DNA of 64,000 nt from Chloroflexus aurantiacus J-10-fl (GTDB lineage: Bacteria; Chloroflexota; Chloroflexia; Chloroflexales; Chloroflexaceae): assembly GCF_000018865.1 (NCBI RefSeq), contig NC_010175.1:4092001-4156000 (forward strand), written 5' to 3'. The translations under genes and the position numbers were made by a program. Numbering within the stretch: position 1 is the first letter of the stretch; each line of letters starts with the position of its first letter. Under the pieces are notes generated by a model. The model was not told the DNA's origin. It saw nothing but the letters and a program-made list of their open reading frames with translations, and did no database searches. Positions 18,369-28,805 of this stretch are shown piece after piece.

Positions 18369-19182
18369 ATTGCGTATGCGGCGTATGCTGTTGATCGGCT
18401 GGGGCAGTGGCCTGCTGGTCTTTTTCAGTGTCTACCTGGCGTTTTATCCAGCTTTGCCCGCTGAAATGCGTAACCTCGATTTGCAGGCGATTGAACTGTA
18501 CCGGGCATTTGGTAATCTCAGCATGGCTACCTTTGAGGGGTATATTGGCTCGACCATCTTCCACTTTTTTAGTGTCCTGATCGGAGTGTTAGCCATTGTC
18601 ACCGGCACCGGTGTGCTGGCAGGTGAAGAAGATGCCGGTACGCTCGAATTGCAAATGGCGCTGCCGCTGACACGCTGGCAACTGGTGACGGCGAAGGTGT
18701 TGGAACTGGCAGCCATTGCGCTGGTTGTGTTGACGATGGCTGGCATCGCTGCCGCGCTGGTCTTTCTGGCGATTCGCTCTCAGCTCACCACTAATCTCGA
18801 TGCCGGCGACCTCTTTCGTGCGGTCATCGCGCACTGGCCATTGGTTTTTCTCTTCCAAATGATTAGTTTGTGGTTGGGCACGGTGACCCCCTCGCGACGG
18901 GTGGCGCTGGCGCTGGCAGCGGTTGTGCTGGTGGTGAGTTTTCTTGGCTACAACCTGGTCGGTATGTCGCCTGATCTGGAGTGGTTGCAGCCATTGTCGC
19001 CATTTCACTATCGCCCTTCAACGCCTGACGCCCTAGACGGTGGGCCGGCAGCGAGTGATCTGCTGGTATTGAGTGGTGCAGCGCTGGTGTTCTATTTGCT
19101 GGCAATCGTGAGCTTTGAGCAGCGTGATGTTACGGTTGGAGCCTGGCTTTGGACGAGGCTGGTGAGACGGCGGGTGGTATGA
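18346..19182 (+). CDS. ABC-2 type permease
   Basis: 278 residues with six hydrophobic segments. TGTGVLAGEEDAGTLELQMALPLTRWQ is the typical ABC-2 cytoplasmic loop (coupling helix, GTLELLLALPLSR-like). The ATG at 18346 has AAGGAG 8 nt upstream and begins inside the end of the ATPase gene. It forms the membrane half of the exporter with the preceding protein. Confidence 0.9.
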   Translation: MLSLFWHELRMRRMLLIGWGSGLLVFFSVYLAFYPALPAEMRNLDLQAIELYRAFGNLSMATFEGYIGSTIFHFFSVLIGVLAIVTGTGVLAGEEDAGTLELQMALPLTRWQLVTAKVLELAAIALVVLTMAGIAAALVFLAIRSQLTTNLDAGDLFRAVIAHWPLVFLFQMISLWLGTVTPSRRVALALAAVVLVVSFLGYNLVGMSPDLEWLQPLSPFHYRPSTPDALDGGPAASDLLVLSGAALVFYLLAIVSFEQRDVTVGAWLWTRLVRRRVV

Positions 19183-19311
19183 GGTTGCATTGATCGGCAG
19201 GACGGCGTCGCTATGCCGGGCTAGAGAGGATCAAGATTGTCGGCTCAATCCTTGTCGCTCACCTTGAGAAAGTTAGGTGTGTCGCCATACCCAACAGCGA
19301 GGCCGTGTCTA

Positions 19312-19320
19312 TGGTATACT
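19312..19320 (+). promoter_or_regulatory. Extended -10 promoter of lepA
   Basis: TGG-TATACT, with no convincing -35 hexamer at 17 bp. It lies about 50 nt before the ATG at 19373. Confidence 0.5.
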
Positions 19321-19372
19321 GCATAGCAGAAACGAAGGGATATTTGCGGTATTGCCGCCGATTGAAGTACAC

Positions 19373-21196
19373 ATGTCAGATCAACTGCACATCCGTAATT
19401 TCAGCATCATCGCTCACGTCGATCACGGCAAAACAACGCTGAGTGATCGCTTACTTGAAGCAACGCGCACGATCAGCGAGCGTGAACAGCGCGAGCAACT
19501 GCTCGACTCGCTCGATCTGGAACGCGAAAAAGGGATCACGATCAAGTTAAAGCCGGTGCGCATGGAGTATCGCGCAGCCGATGGTCAGCTTTACCAGCTT
19601 AACCTGATCGATACGCCCGGTCACGTGGATTTTAGCTACGAAGTCAACCGCTCGCTGGCAGCGTGCGAAGGGGCGTTGCTGGTTGTTGATGCCTCGCAGG
19701 GGATTGAGGCGCAGACCCTCGCCAATACCTATCTGGCGCTGGAAAATGATCTGGTGATTATTCCGGTCGTCAACAAGATCGACCTGCCCGGTGCGCATCC
19801 CGAAGAGGTGGCGCAGGAGATTGAGACGGTGATTGGTATTCCCGCCGAGGATGCGATCATGGCTTCGGCGAAGGAAGGAATCGGGATTGCCGAGATTCTG
19901 GAGGCGATTGTCCGCCGTATTCCACCGCCACGTGGTCAACGCCAGCAGCCGGCACGGGCGCTCATCTTTGACTCGCACTACGATCCGTACAAAGGTGTCA
20001 TTGCCTATGTTCGGGTTGTTGATGGTGCCTTCACCAGTCGTGATCGGGTGCGCTTTATGGGCACCGGTGCCCAGGCCGAAACCCTCGAACTCGGCATCTT
20101 CCGCCCGGCCATGACTCCGCTGAATGAACTGGTTGCCGGTGAAGTGGGCTATATTGCCACCGGCTTGAAGAGCGTGGCCGACTGTCAGGTGGGTGATACG
20201 ATCACTCTGGCCGACGCCCCGGCTGCCGAGCCGCTACCCGGTTATCGCCCGGCCAAACCGATGGTCTTCGCCGGTCTCTATCCCATCGACTCGAATGCCT
20301 ATCCTGAGTTGCGTGAAGCGCTCGAACGTCTGAAACTGAACGATGCGGCGCTCTCGTTTCAGCCGGAAAGCTCGGCGGCGCTGGGATTTGGGTTCCGCTG
20401 CGGATTTCTCGGCCTTTTGCACATGGAGATTGTGCGTGAACGGCTTGAACGCGAGTATAAGCTCGATCTGCTGATCACCGCACCCTCGGTCGAATACCAG
20501 GTTTTGCTCTCTGATGGCGAGATTGTGACCGTCGCCAATCCATCGGAGATGCCCGATCAGTCGCGGGTTGAAGCGATTGAGGAGCCGGTGGTCGAGATTA
20601 GTGTGATCGCACCGGTGCGCTATATCGGGACGATTATGGAGCTGGTGACGACCCGACGCGGGACGTTCATCAGTATGGATTATCTTGACCCGACACGGGT
20701 GCTCTTGAAATATCGGATGCCTCTGGCCGAGATCGTGATCGATTTCTACGATCAACTGAAGAGCCGCACGCAAGGTTACGCCTCACTCGATTATCATCTG
20801 GCCGGCTATCAGGAAGCTGACCTGGTGAAGCTGGATATTCTGGTCAACGGGCAACCGGTTGATGCCCTCTCGCTGATTGTGCATCGCGATTTTGCCTACC
20901 AGCGTGGTCGTGATCTGGTGGAACGGCTACGGCAGTTGATCCCGCGCCAGATGTTCGAGGTGCCGATCCAGGCCGCGATTGGCTCGAAGGTGATTGCCCG
21001 CGAGACGATCCGCGCCTTGCGCAAGGATGTGCTGGCGAAGTGTTACGGTGGTGACGTCACGCGCAAACGGAAGCTGCTCGAAAAGCAGAAAGAGGGCAAG
21101 AAGCGCATGAAGATGGTGGGGAGTGTGGAGATTCCCCAGGAAGCCTTCATGGCGATCCTGTCACTCAATGAAACGGGTAGCGAGCGTGAGCGGTAG
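19373..21196 (+). CDS. lepA: Elongation factor 4 (back-translocating GTPase)
   Basis: 607 residues, the family's normal length. G1 [10 protein letters not shown]3 [13 protein letters not shown]4 NKIDLPGA, and the typical LepA segments [15 protein letters not shown] and [21 protein letters not shown]. The C-terminus with [25 protein letters not shown] is the LepA-specific domain. It binds stalled ribosomes and promotes back-translocation. I start at the ATG at 19373, which fits the usual N-terminus; the frame extends to 19277 but that part overlaps the promoter. A strong terminator follows. Confidence 0.97.
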   Translation: MSDQLHIRNFSIIAHVDHGKTTLSDRLLEATRTISEREQREQLLDSLDLEREKGITIKLKPVRMEYRAADGQLYQLNLIDTPGHVDFSYEVNRSLAACEGALLVVDASQGIEAQTLANTYLALENDLVIIPVVNKIDLPGAHPEEVAQEIETVIGIPAEDAIMASAKEGIGIAEILEAIVRRIPPPRGQRQQPARALIFDSHYDPYKGVIAYVRVVDGAFTSRDRVRFMGTGAQAETLELGIFRPAMTPLNELVAGEVGYIATGLKSVADCQVGDTITLADAPAAEPLPGYRPAKPMVFAGLYPIDSNAYPELREALERLKLNDAALSFQPESSAALGFGFRCGFLGLLHMEIVRERLEREYKLDLLITAPSVEYQVLLSDGEIVTVANPSEMPDQSRVEAIEEPVVEISVIAPVRYIGTIMELVTTRRGTFISMDYLDPTRVLLKYRMPLAEIVIDFYDQLKSRTQGYASLDYHLAGYQEADLVKLDILVNGQPVDALSLIVHRDFAYQRGRDLVERLRQLIPRQMFEVPIQAAIGSKVIARETIRALRKDVLAKCYGGDVTRKRKLLEKQKEGKKRMKMVGSVEIPQEAFMAILSLNETGSERER

Positions 21197-21210
21197 GGTT
21201 GTGAGGATGA

Positions 21211-21242
21211 ACGAGGCGAATGTCTATTCGCCTCGTATTTTT
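21211..21242 (+). terminator. Intrinsic terminator of lepA
   Basis: Perfect 10-bp stem ACGAGGCGAA / TTCGCCTCGT with a 6-base loop, followed by ATTTTT. Confidence 0.85.
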
Positions 21243-21311
21243 GCGAAGGAAGCTGCCTGAGCGGTTCTCTAGCTGGTAAGCATGTGTGCTGTGTAAGGGG
21301 AGAAGCCGTCG

Positions 21312-22220
21312 ATGCGTCGTCTGCTATGGTTGTTTGCGCTTCTGGTGCTGGCCGGGTGTCAGAGTGCCGTTCAGGGTCAGCAGTGGGAAACGGTCGATTC
21401 ACCGGTCGCATTCCGGCTGGGTACACAAGTCTTCACCGTTGCCGATGTCAATGCTGAGATCAAGCGGGCGATTGGTGATGGGGTAGCGAATGCACTGGCC
21501 AGTGGTCAGACACGTGAGCAGGTCGAACAGATTGTGGTCGAGAATGATCTGCGTCGCCAGATTTTCGAGCAGATGATCCAGAATGAGCTGCTGTTGCAAT
21601 ATGCACGCCAGCATGGGATCGGGATTGATCCGGCAGCACTCGATGCTGAAATTGCCGCCCGCCTGCCGGCTGACGCCGACCCGGCGGAGGTGCAGGATTT
21701 GCGCAACGTGCTGGCGCGTGAGCAGATCGTCTTTGCAGTGATTGCCCGCAACACACGCGCCGATATGGCGCGGGCACGCCATATTCTGGTTGCCGATGAG
21801 GCTACAGCGCAGGCAACGCTGGCCGAATTGCAGGCCGGTGCCGATTTTGCAACGCTGGCTGCCCAACGTTCGCAGGATACCGGGTCGGCGGCCAATGGCG
21901 GTGATCTGGGATGGACGCCACGTGGTGAGTTTGTGCCCCAGTTTGAAGAGGCGATCTTCTCACTACCGCTCAATACACCGCAAATTGTGCAAACCGATTT
22001 TGGTTTTCATATTGTTGAGGTGTTGGAGCGTGAGAGTCAGCGTCCATTTTCATCTTTCGACGATCTGCGCACACGGCGCAACGCCAGCCAGTTTTATCAA
22101 GAGACATTTGTGCCCTGGTACGAGGAGCTACGCCGGCAAGCCGAACTGAGTGGTGAGTTGCAGATTGCTGCCGGTTTTGATCCCAATACGTTGCCGATAC
22201 CCTTCCCGGAAACACCATGA
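21312..22220 (+). CDS. Parvulin-type peptidyl-prolyl isomerase lipoprotein (PrsA/SurA-like)
   Basis: 302 residues. Lipoprotein signal with lipobox LVLAGC (Cys at about residue 16), a SurA-like helical region (about 40-150), then a parvulin domain from ARARHILV to FGFHIVEVLERE with GGDLGWTPRGEFVPQFEEAIF. It is expected to help fold exported proteins at the outer face of the membrane. Its TGA overlaps the ATG of mazG (ATGA), so the two are coupled. Confidence 0.9.
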   Translation: MRRLLWLFALLVLAGCQSAVQGQQWETVDSPVAFRLGTQVFTVADVNAEIKRAIGDGVANALASGQTREQVEQIVVENDLRRQIFEQMIQNELLLQYARQHGIGIDPAALDAEIAARLPADADPAEVQDLRNVLAREQIVFAVIARNTRADMARARHILVADEATAQATLAELQAGADFATLAAQRSQDTGSAANGGDLGWTPRGEFVPQFEEAIFSLPLNTPQIVQTDFGFHIVEVLERESQRPFSSFDDLRTRRNASQFYQETFVPWYEELRRQAELSGELQIAAGFDPNTLPIPFPETP

Positions 22221-23413
22221 ATAATGCCTTCTCTACCCTACTGGACGTGGCGATAGCACGTGGGTTGATCGATCCGGTATCAATGCAGGTTTTCGCTATC
22301 GATTCGGTGTTACAATCGCCACCGTTGCCTGCTGCGCAGAAGGTATTGCCCTGGGTAGAAGAACAGAAATTGGGCAGGTATCAACCGCCGCGCCTGCCCT
22401 ATCCGCTGGCGCGCCATACCCCGGCATTGATCTGGGGATCGGCTGCGTCCTTTAACGTTGGTCTGTTAGCAGCAGTGCTTGGTGAGCGTTATCCCGATCA
22501 CCATCCGTTGACGATCATTACCTTACCGGGTGATACTGTGCATTCCTGCCAGTTGCGTGATCTGCCAACGGTGAGCCTGTCCGATGCGCAAATGGTTGCA
22601 CTCGTGGTTCCGGCTCTACCGCTGGCCGATGATCGACGTGGTTTTGAGCGTCTGCAATGGGTCGTCAGTCGTTTGCTCGGCCCTGATGGCTGTCCGTGGG
22701 ATGTGCGTCAGACCCATCAAAGCCTGCGGCAACACCTCATCGCCGAGGTCTACGAAGCGGTTGAGGCGCTGGATACCGGTAATATGACGGAACTCTGTGA
22801 AGAGTTGGGGGATGTGCTCTTGCAGGTCTTTGTGCATAGCGAGATGGCACGGCAGGTGGGCACGTTCACCATTGAAGATGTCATTCAGACGGTGGCCGAT
22901 AAGCTGGTATTCCGTCATCCGCACGTCTTTGCTACAACTGAGGTTGATGGTCCTGAACAGGTATTGCGCAACTGGTATCAGCTCAAAGCGCAAGAGCAGG
23001 CGGCGAAGGGCAAGGTGCGCAACAGTGCGCTTGATGGTGTGCCGGCGGCGCTGCCGGCGCTGATGATGGCGCAGGAATTTTCCCGCAAAGCCATCCGTGT
23101 AGGGTTCACGTGGCACGATCTCGATCAGGTGTGGGCCAAAGTCACCGAAGAGTTGCATGAATTGCGCACTGCCGCTGATCCGGCGGCGCAACAGGCCGAA
23201 TTAGGCGATCTGCTCTTTGCGCTGGCAACGCTGGCGCACTGGTTAAAGCTGGATGCCGAGATAGCTTTGCGCGATGCAGCTATGCGCTACAAACAACGCT
23301 TTCAGTTCGTTGAGCAGATGGCTGCGCAAAGCGGGCGTGCATTGCAGGATTGTTCACTGGCTGAAATGATGGCCTGGTGGGCAGAAGCCAAAACCCTGGG
23401 CAACGGATGGTGA
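22217..23413 (+). CDS. mazG: MazG nucleotide pyrophosphohydrolase with truncated methylase-like N-terminus
   Basis: 398 residues. From about residue 137 there are two MazG modules: [29 protein letters not shown] and [13 protein letters not shown] supply the Glu/Asp metal ligands. The first 130 residues look like the C-terminal half of a tetrapyrrole-methylase domain ([20 protein letters not shown] then LVVPALP). That domain precedes MazG in full-length YabN-type proteins; the SAM-binding first half is missing. It removes pyrophosphate from non-canonical NTPs. ATGA overlap with the PPIase gene; DUF951 follows at 1 bp. Confidence 0.9.
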   Translation: MNNAFSTLLDVAIARGLIDPVSMQVFAIDSVLQSPPLPAAQKVLPWVEEQKLGRYQPPRLPYPLARHTPALIWGSAASFNVGLLAAVLGERYPDHHPLTIITLPGDTVHSCQLRDLPTVSLSDAQMVALVVPALPLADDRRGFERLQWVVSRLLGPDGCPWDVRQTHQSLRQHLIAEVYEAVEALDTGNMTELCEELGDVLLQVFVHSEMARQVGTFTIEDVIQTVADKLVFRHPHVFATTEVDGPEQVLRNWYQLKAQEQAAKGKVRNSALDGVPAALPALMMAQEFSRKAIRVGFTWHDLDQVWAKVTEELHELRTAADPAAQQAELGDLLFALATLAHWLKLDAEIALRDAAMRYKQRFQFVEQMAAQSGRALQDCSLAEMMAWWAEAKTLGNGW

Positions 23414-23414
23414 G

Positions 23415-23627
23415 ATGAAACCCATGCCGCTTGCGCTTAACGATGTCGTGCAGTTACGGAAGCCACACGCCTGTGGTGGTGATACCTGGCGGATCGTGCG
23501 GCTGGGTGCCGACATCGGTCTGCGCTGTGAAACGTGTGGTCGGCGCGTGTTGTTGCCACGCTCAGAGGTCGAACGTCGGATCAAGCGGTTTGTGGTGCGG
23601 AGCGAAGATGCGCAGGGTGCTGAGTAG
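23415..23627 (+). CDS. DUF951 family small protein
   Basis: 70 residues. The family pattern [29 protein letters not shown] with [18 protein letters not shown] is clear. Two Cys pairs suggest a small zinc ribbon/OB-like fold. Function is unknown. It begins directly after the mazG stop and is the last gene of the PPIase-mazG unit. Confidence 0.9.
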   Translation: MKPMPLALNDVVQLRKPHACGGDTWRIVRLGADIGLRCETCGRRVLLPRSEVERRIKRFVVRSEDAQGAE

Positions 23628-23984
23628 GTGACGGATTGTCGCCGTGTGTGGGCATATTTCGCCTGTACTTCGCGTGGTATCATTTCAAATCTGCCGTCAT
23701 ATAAGGTCATAGCGTGCTCGATAGTGGGGTAGGCTGACAGCCTGCCCCACCAGGGTCACGTACCGGCTCAGGTACGTGTTGGGACTCGCACCTGCCATAC
23801 GTGCGGTAGATGCGGAAGCGTGGCTGCCGCACTCCAAAGATGCGTCACGGGCAATCCAGCCTGAAAGCGGAAACGCTGTCCTATCTGCGGTCTCTGACAA
23901 CGTCCATACCAGCCCTTAGTACTATCCTTGCTTGCCGGTTAGCGATAGTCACGGTATGATGGCAGTATCGCGTTTAGATCAGGT
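23628..23984. other. Gene-free region with hairpin repeats
   Basis: Contains the inverted repeat GTGGGGTAGGCTG-ACAGCCTGCCCCAC-like hairpin (about 23724-23751) and a partial family B sequence (GGCTGCCGCACTCCAAA, 23822-23838). TGGTATCAT near 23675 and TATGAT at 23955-23960 look like -10 elements; the latter may serve the nfeD gene. No reading frame of note. Confidence 0.6.
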
Positions 23985-24059
23985 TTGTACGTCTATATGA
24001 GATACTGTTTCAGACAAGGCCGTTTACACCTTGATGGCAACACCACTGATCGAGGATTG

Positions 24060-25391
24060 GTGACCTGGATATACCGGTTAATGCTCGTTGGGCTGCTATG
24101 GATGCTGTTGGCAACCGGTGTGGCAGCTCAATCGGTACAACCGATTTATTTCGTCGAGTACGATGGCGTGCTGAGTAGCTATGCTGCCGGGTATCTTCGC
24201 CGTGCGCTGCGTGAGGCGGAGGCGGCGAATGCCCAGGCGCTGATTGTCCAGCTTACGCCACGTGGTGCGGTTATGCAAGAGGCACGCACGCTGGCGGGAG
24301 AGATTGCCGAAGCGAAGGTGCCGGTTGTTGTGTTTATCAGTCCAGCCGGTCACGATGCCGGTGCTGCCGGAACGTGGTTACTGGCGGCGGCGCATGTTGC
24401 GGCAATGGCTCCAGAGAGCCAGTTTGGGATTGCGGCACCGTTGTTCGTCCCTGCAATGGGGGTGAGCGAAACGACCCAGGAACTTTTGCTTAACGAGCAA
24501 TTACAGCAGTTTGAAGAATGGGGTGCAGCCCGTCAACGGGATGTGAGTTGGGCTGATGTTGCCTTACGCAGTGGATTTATTGCAACCGCAGCGCAGGCTA
24601 TCGAGGGTTCACCGCCGATCATCGACATTGTTGCGCGTGATGTAGACGAGCTTCTGCTGCGGCTGGAAGGACGTGTCATTACCCTCGCTGATGGCTCTCA
24701 GGTCACACTGGCAACGCTTGGGGGACGGCCACGGGTCGTTGAAGTGAATCTTATCGAGGCAGTTTTGCTGGTTCTGGCCAACCCGACCGTTGTCTTTATC
24801 CTGTTGATTATGGCCGGGCTGGCTTTTTATGCAGAGTTTCTCAGTCCAACTGTTGGTATTCTGGCCGGTTTAGGTGTGATCTTGCTGGCCGGCGCGATTG
24901 TGGGCATGATTGCCTTGCCGGTGCAGTGGCTCAGTGTGTTGGGTATTCTTATCGCCTTTGGTCTGGTAGCGGCGGATCTCTTTGTGCCATCGCATGGTAC
25001 GTTGACAGTCATTGGGGTGGGCATTATGATCGCCAGCTCATTAACGCTCTTCGATCAAGTACAGGCACCTGGGGTTACGGTAGCCTTGTGGGCGGTCATT
25101 CTGGTGGCAGTGTTGATTGCAATCTTTGCGATTAGTGGGGTCTGGCTGGCGTTACGTTCCCGGAACCGTCCGGTCACGACCGGTCAAGAGGGTCTGATCG
25201 GTCGGTTAGCTGAGGTGCGCAAACGGCTCGATCCAGAGGGTATGGTCTTCGTGGAAGGTGCGCTCTGGCGGGCGGTATGCGAAAATGGAACTGCTGAGGA
25301 AGGTGAATTTGTGCGCGTCACCGGTATCTATGCTCTGCGGTTGACGGTGCGGCGGATTGATACCGGCGAATCTTCGCCGCCACAATTGTGA
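24060..25391 (+). CDS. NfeD-family membrane protein, protease site lost
   Basis: About 443 residues from the GTG at 24060 (GAGG just upstream; clear signal peptide ending TGVAAQS). An earlier TTG/ATG at 23985/23997 is possible. Residues 30-200 have the ClpP/crotonase-like 1510-N fold ([39 protein letters not shown]). The catalytic Ser (normally ASAGTY) is Ala here (GAAGTW), and the segment that should carry the catalytic Lys has none. Four to five membrane helices follow (about 230-375), then an NfeD OB domain ([29 protein letters not shown]). It pairs with the slipin gene 53 bp downstream, as in many NfeD-slipin operons. Confidence 0.88.
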   Translation: MTWIYRLMLVGLLWMLLATGVAAQSVQPIYFVEYDGVLSSYAAGYLRRALREAEAANAQALIVQLTPRGAVMQEARTLAGEIAEAKVPVVVFISPAGHDAGAAGTWLLAAAHVAAMAPESQFGIAAPLFVPAMGVSETTQELLLNEQLQQFEEWGAARQRDVSWADVALRSGFIATAAQAIEGSPPIIDIVARDVDELLLRLEGRVITLADGSQVTLATLGGRPRVVEVNLIEAVLLVLANPTVVFILLIMAGLAFYAEFLSPTVGILAGLGVILLAGAIVGMIALPVQWLSVLGILIAFGLVAADLFVPSHGTLTVIGVGIMIASSLTLFDQVQAPGVTVALWAVILVAVLIAIFAISGVWLALRSRNRPVTTGQEGLIGRLAEVRKRLDPEGMVFVEGALWRAVCENGTAEEGEFVRVTGIYALRLTVRRIDTGESSPPQL

Positions 25392-25444
25392 GTGTGGCGT
25401 GTCATGACTCTTATCACAAGCTTGGGATAGAAAGGAGCAGGACT

Positions 25445-26257
25445 ATGGGAAGTGCAACGTTCTTTGTACTGGCCTGTCTGGCGGTACTTGCCTTTATTGC
25501 CCTGATGATTCTGTTGTCGGCAATCAAAATTGTGCCTGAATATGAGCGTGGGGTGATCTTCCGTCTGGGTCGGTTGATGGGGCCGCGAGGGCCGGGTATC
25601 TTCTTTGTGATTCCGGTGTTCGAGCGGATGGTACGGGTAGATATGCGGGTGATCACGATGGACGTGCCGGTTCAGGAGGTGATTACACTTGACAACGTCA
25701 CGATTAAGGTGAATGCGGTGCTCTATTTCCAGGTGATCAATCCGAACTGGGCAGTGACAAAGGTGATGGACTATATCCGGGCGACAATGCAAATCGCGCA
25801 GACGACGCTCCGCAGTGTTGTTGGTCAGGTCGAGCTTGACGAATTGCTGGCGCAACGCGAGAAGATTAATCAGAAGTTGCAGCAGATTATTGACGAGCAG
25901 ACCGAGCCGTGGGGGATTAAGGTGACGATTGTGGAGGTGAAGGACGTGGAGCTGCCGCAGAACATGCAGCGGGCGATGGCGCGTCAGGCCGAAGCCGAGC
26001 GTGAGAAGCGGGCCAAGCTGATCCACGCCGATGGTGAGTTGCAGGCGTCGCGTACACTTGCGGAGGCAGCGCGAGTGCTGGCCAGTGAACCGACGACGTT
26101 GCAGTTGCGCTATTTGCAGACGTTGACCGAGATCGCTACCGAGAAGAACAGTACGATTATCTTCCCGCTGCCGATTGATATGCTCAAGACCTTCCTGGCG
26201 TCAAACAACGGGGCTACCAGTGATGAGCGGCGGATTGTCCGGAGTGAAGAGGCATAA
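25445..26257 (+). CDS. Slipin (SPFH/stomatin-like membrane scaffold)
   Basis: 270 residues. An N-terminal membrane helix is followed by the SPFH domain ([44 protein letters not shown]). Then comes a coiled segment ([22 protein letters not shown]) and PLPIDMLK near the end. It organises membrane microdomains and normally partners with NfeD. AAAGGAG precedes the ATG at 25445. Confidence 0.93.
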   Translation: MGSATFFVLACLAVLAFIALMILLSAIKIVPEYERGVIFRLGRLMGPRGPGIFFVIPVFERMVRVDMRVITMDVPVQEVITLDNVTIKVNAVLYFQVINPNWAVTKVMDYIRATMQIAQTTLRSVVGQVELDELLAQREKINQKLQQIIDEQTEPWGIKVTIVEVKDVELPQNMQRAMARQAEAEREKRAKLIHADGELQASRTLAEAARVLASEPTTLQLRYLQTLTEIATEKNSTIIFPLPIDMLKTFLASNNGATSDERRIVRSEEA

Positions 26258-26268
26258 CCGTACAGGGG

Positions 26269-26296
26269 ATAGGGGCGAAGCGTACTTCGCCCCTAT
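26269..26296. terminator. Bidirectional hairpin between convergent slipin and EamA genes
   Basis: Perfect 12-bp stem ATAGGGGCGAAG / CTTCGCCCCTAT with the 4-base loop CGTA. It overlaps the TAG stop of the minus-strand gene. T-runs are short, so it may be a member of the GTAGGGGC hairpin family reused as terminator. Confidence 0.55.
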
Positions 26297-27195
26297 TTGC
26301 GCGCAATGATGGCGATGCTGGCAATGAGAAGGATGGCTCCGACAATGCCGGTAGCGGTAAAGCGTTCGCCGAGGAGGAGAATCGCCAGCAGCGCCGAGCC
26401 AAGTGGTTCGAGGAGCGTAATGGTGGCCGCAGTGGTCGCGCGCACACTGCGCATGCCGCGCACGTACAGTGCATACGCGATGGCCGTAGGTACGATGCTG
26501 AGGTAGATCAGCACCAGCCAGCCCTGCACGGGATAATCAACCACCAGGCCGGTGGAGAGTGCTGCCGGCAGCAGCAGGATGGCACCCAGCGTGAAGGATA
26601 GGGCAACCGGCACAACTGGATGGTAATCGGCGGCAATCAGGCGTGCGCCAAGCACGACTAGACTGTACGAGAAGCCGGCAGTGAGGGCCAGCGCCGTCCC
26701 GATCAGCAGATCGACAGTGGATTCCACCTGGGGCGCACCACCAACCAGGAGACCGGCACCGACTACGGCACCGCCAATTGCCAGCCAGGTCGCAGGTCGT
26801 AGTCGCTCGCCGAGGAACGCACGCGCCAGGAGCGCGGTAAAGATCGGCGCGCTACAGATGTTAATCAGCACAGCCGCTGCCACGCCGAGGTAGGGAATGG
26901 CGGCAAAATAGGCGACCTGATAGCCGGCAAAGGCACCACCGATCAACCCCAGTGTCCAGCGATGGCGCGGTTGAATGCGGAATGCCTGTTGTCCGGCCAG
27001 GAGGCGGGCGGTTATCAGGAGCACTGGTGCCGAGAGGAGCAATCGTAAAAAGCCAATTGAGAGGGAATTGGTTTCCGTTAAGCGGTAGAGCCAGCCAACC
27101 GCGACCCCAATAGTTCCCCAGCTAAGTGCAGCGATCACGACCATTGCTACATCGAGCGGACGTTGTGCTTCATCGAGGCGTTGCATAACAGTCAC
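26293..27195 (-). CDS. EamA/DMT-family permease
   Basis: 300 residues, ten hydrophobic helices in two EamA halves (ALSWGTIGVAVGWLYRLTET and ALTAGFSYSLVVLGARLIAADYHPV). LSIVPTAIAYALYVRGMRSVRATTAATITLLEPLGSALLA is the typical second-half end. Probably exports metabolites or amino acids; substrate unknown. The start is GTG 27195 or ATG 27186; no ribosome site decides it. Confidence 0.9.
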   Translation of the reverse strand: MTVMQRLDEAQRPLDVAMVVIAALSWGTIGVAVGWLYRLTETNSLSIGFLRLLLSAPVLLITARLLAGQQAFRIQPRHRWTLGLIGGAFAGYQVAYFAAIPYLGVAAAVLINICSAPIFTALLARAFLGERLRPATWLAIGGAVVGAGLLVGGAPQVESTVDLLIGTALALTAGFSYSLVVLGARLIAADYHPVVPVALSFTLGAILLLPAALSTGLVVDYPVQGWLVLIYLSIVPTAIAYALYVRGMRSVRATTAATITLLEPLGSALLAILLLGERFTATGIVGAILLIASIAIIARK

Positions 27196-27206
27196 AGGTA
27201 CATACT

Positions 27207-27233
27207 AGCCCCCGTGCAATCGTCACGGGGGCT
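27207..27233 (-). terminator. Hairpin downstream of the sigma factor gene
   Basis: Perfect 10-bp stem AGCCCCCGTG / CACGGGGGCT with a 7-base loop, 31 bp after the sigma factor stop. The following sequence is not T-rich. Confidence 0.5.
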
Positions 27234-27263
27234 ATTAAGGCTTACACACAAGCGATAAAGAGC

Positions 27264-28442
27264 TTAATCCAGATAGCCGCGGAGCTTCTTACCGAGATGG
27301 GGATGGCGGAGCTTGCGAAGGGCAACTGCTTCAATCTGGCGAATGCGCTCGCGGGTAATCCCAAACTCGATACCGACCTCTTCGAGCGTGCGGTAACGAC
27401 CGTCTTTGAGACCGTAGCGCAATTGAATGATCTTCCGCTCGCGTTCGGGCAGCTTCATCAAAACCTCTTCGAGCTGCTCGCGCAGCAACGAGGCAGCAGC
27501 CGCTTCGGCGGGAGTGGAAATACGATCATCCTCAATAAAATCGCCCATCCGTCCTTCACCCTCTTGCCCGACCGGCATCTCCAGGGAAAGGGGATGCATG
27601 CTCGCCTCAAGCGTGCGCCGTACTTTACCAGCAGAGATACCCATTGCATCGGCGATCTCTTCCGGCGTTGGCTCACGCTGCATCGTCTGCTGGAGGCGAT
27701 GAGACGTGCGCTTCACCTGACTAATTGCCTCACCCATATGGACGGGGAGACGGATCGTGCGGCTCTGATCGGCAATCGCACGAGTAATCGCCTGACGGAT
27801 CCACCACGTTGCGTAAGTGCTAAACTTATGCCCCTTTTTGTAATCAAATTTCTCAACTGCCCGCATCAGGCCAATATTTCCCTCTTGGACGAGATCCATC
27901 ATCGTCAGGCCGTAGGACGTGTACTTCTTGGCAATACTGACGACCAGGCGCAGATTAGCCTGAATGAGATGATGGCGGGCATCCTGTCCCTGCTGGACTG
28001 CCCGTTCAAGCTCGAACCGCTCGCGGGCCGAGGTGTATTCTTCGCGATCAAGGCGCTGGCGAGCAGCAGCACCTGCTTCCATTGCTTTTGCCAGTTCAAC
28101 CTCTTGTTCGGCAGTCAGCAACGGTACCTGCCCGATCTCTTGCAAGTACATGCGAACCGGGTCATCAAATGCAATATCGCCCAAATCAGGCAAATCAGCA
28201 ATGAGATCAGCATCTGGATCAGGTTCAAAATCGGTCGGGCCATCGAGTTCATCACTTGACTCGATTACTTTGATCCCTTCAGCTTGCAGCATCGCATAAA
28301 GCTGATCGATCTCAGCAATGTCGTGCTCTGGGTTTGGAAAAGTAGCAAGAATGTCGGCGTGGGTGATGTAGCCACGCACACGAGCTGCGGCGAGCAATTG
28401 CTCGATCATTGCCTCTGACTCCGGTGTAGCTTTGCTCAACAT
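27264..28442 (-). CDS. sigA: Primary RNA polymerase sigma factor (SigA/RpoD)
   Basis: 392 residues. An N-terminal region 1.1-like segment and acidic stretch come first, then region 1.2 ([29 protein letters not shown]). Region 2 has [27 protein letters not shown] and [21 protein letters not shown]. Region 3 has [18 protein letters not shown] and region 4 has [15 protein letters not shown] and [30 protein letters not shown]. All features of a group 1 or closely related group 2 sigma are present. Promoters in this window often show extended -10 elements, fitting region 3.0 use. Transcribed alone. Confidence 0.93.
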   Translation of the reverse strand: MLSKATPESEAMIEQLLAAARVRGYITHADILATFPNPEHDIAEIDQLYAMLQAEGIKVIESSDELDGPTDFEPDPDADLIADLPDLGDIAFDDPVRMYLQEIGQVPLLTAEQEVELAKAMEAGAAARQRLDREEYTSARERFELERAVQQGQDARHHLIQANLRLVVSIAKKYTSYGLTMMDLVQEGNIGLMRAVEKFDYKKGHKFSTYATWWIRQAITRAIADQSRTIRLPVHMGEAISQVKRTSHRLQQTMQREPTPEEIADAMGISAGKVRRTLEASMHPLSLEMPVGQEGEGRMGDFIEDDRISTPAEAAAASLLREQLEEVLMKLPERERKIIQLRYGLKDGRYRTLEEVGIEFGITRERIRQIEAVALRKLRHPHLGKKLRGYLD

Positions 28443-28805
28443 CGTTCAACCAGTACTCTGTTGATGGCGTCAGGCTGGCGTGACGACCATCACTAGGCCG
28501 TTGATGAGACGGCGGGCTGCTGCAATCGGTTTTTTCGTCTTCAGGAATATTGAAAGGCCACAGCGACACTACTGAAACGCCGGGCCTTACACGTCGCGTA
28601 CTCCCTGTTGCTTCGGCAAAGGAATGGGGTTGAGAGAAGGCCCTCAAACCCCAAGCTGTCACCGCGATAGAGGGACGCAAACGTGGCACCCCATTAGACG
28701 TAACTAACGCTACTATAGCACTGTTGGAGTATCAGAGTCAACCCCCTCTTTGGACTGATTCTGAAAAAACATGTGATAAATGATCTTATTGTTCGTTTGA
28801 GCTGG
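28443..28805. other. Leader and promoter region of sigA
   Basis: 363 bp with no gene. It contains the roughly 265-nt leader of sigA. Several short frames here lack ribosome sites and protein-like composition. Confidence 0.5.
28712..28741 (-). promoter_or_regulatory. Promoter of sigA
   Basis: Minus strand: TTGACT, an 18-bp spacer, TATAGT. About 265 nt before the ATG at 28442. Confidence 0.65.

Noticed and set aside
28312-28689. 125-codon minus-strand frame overlapping the sigA start
   Set aside because: It overlaps the sigA start in another frame, covers much of the leader and has no protein-like features.
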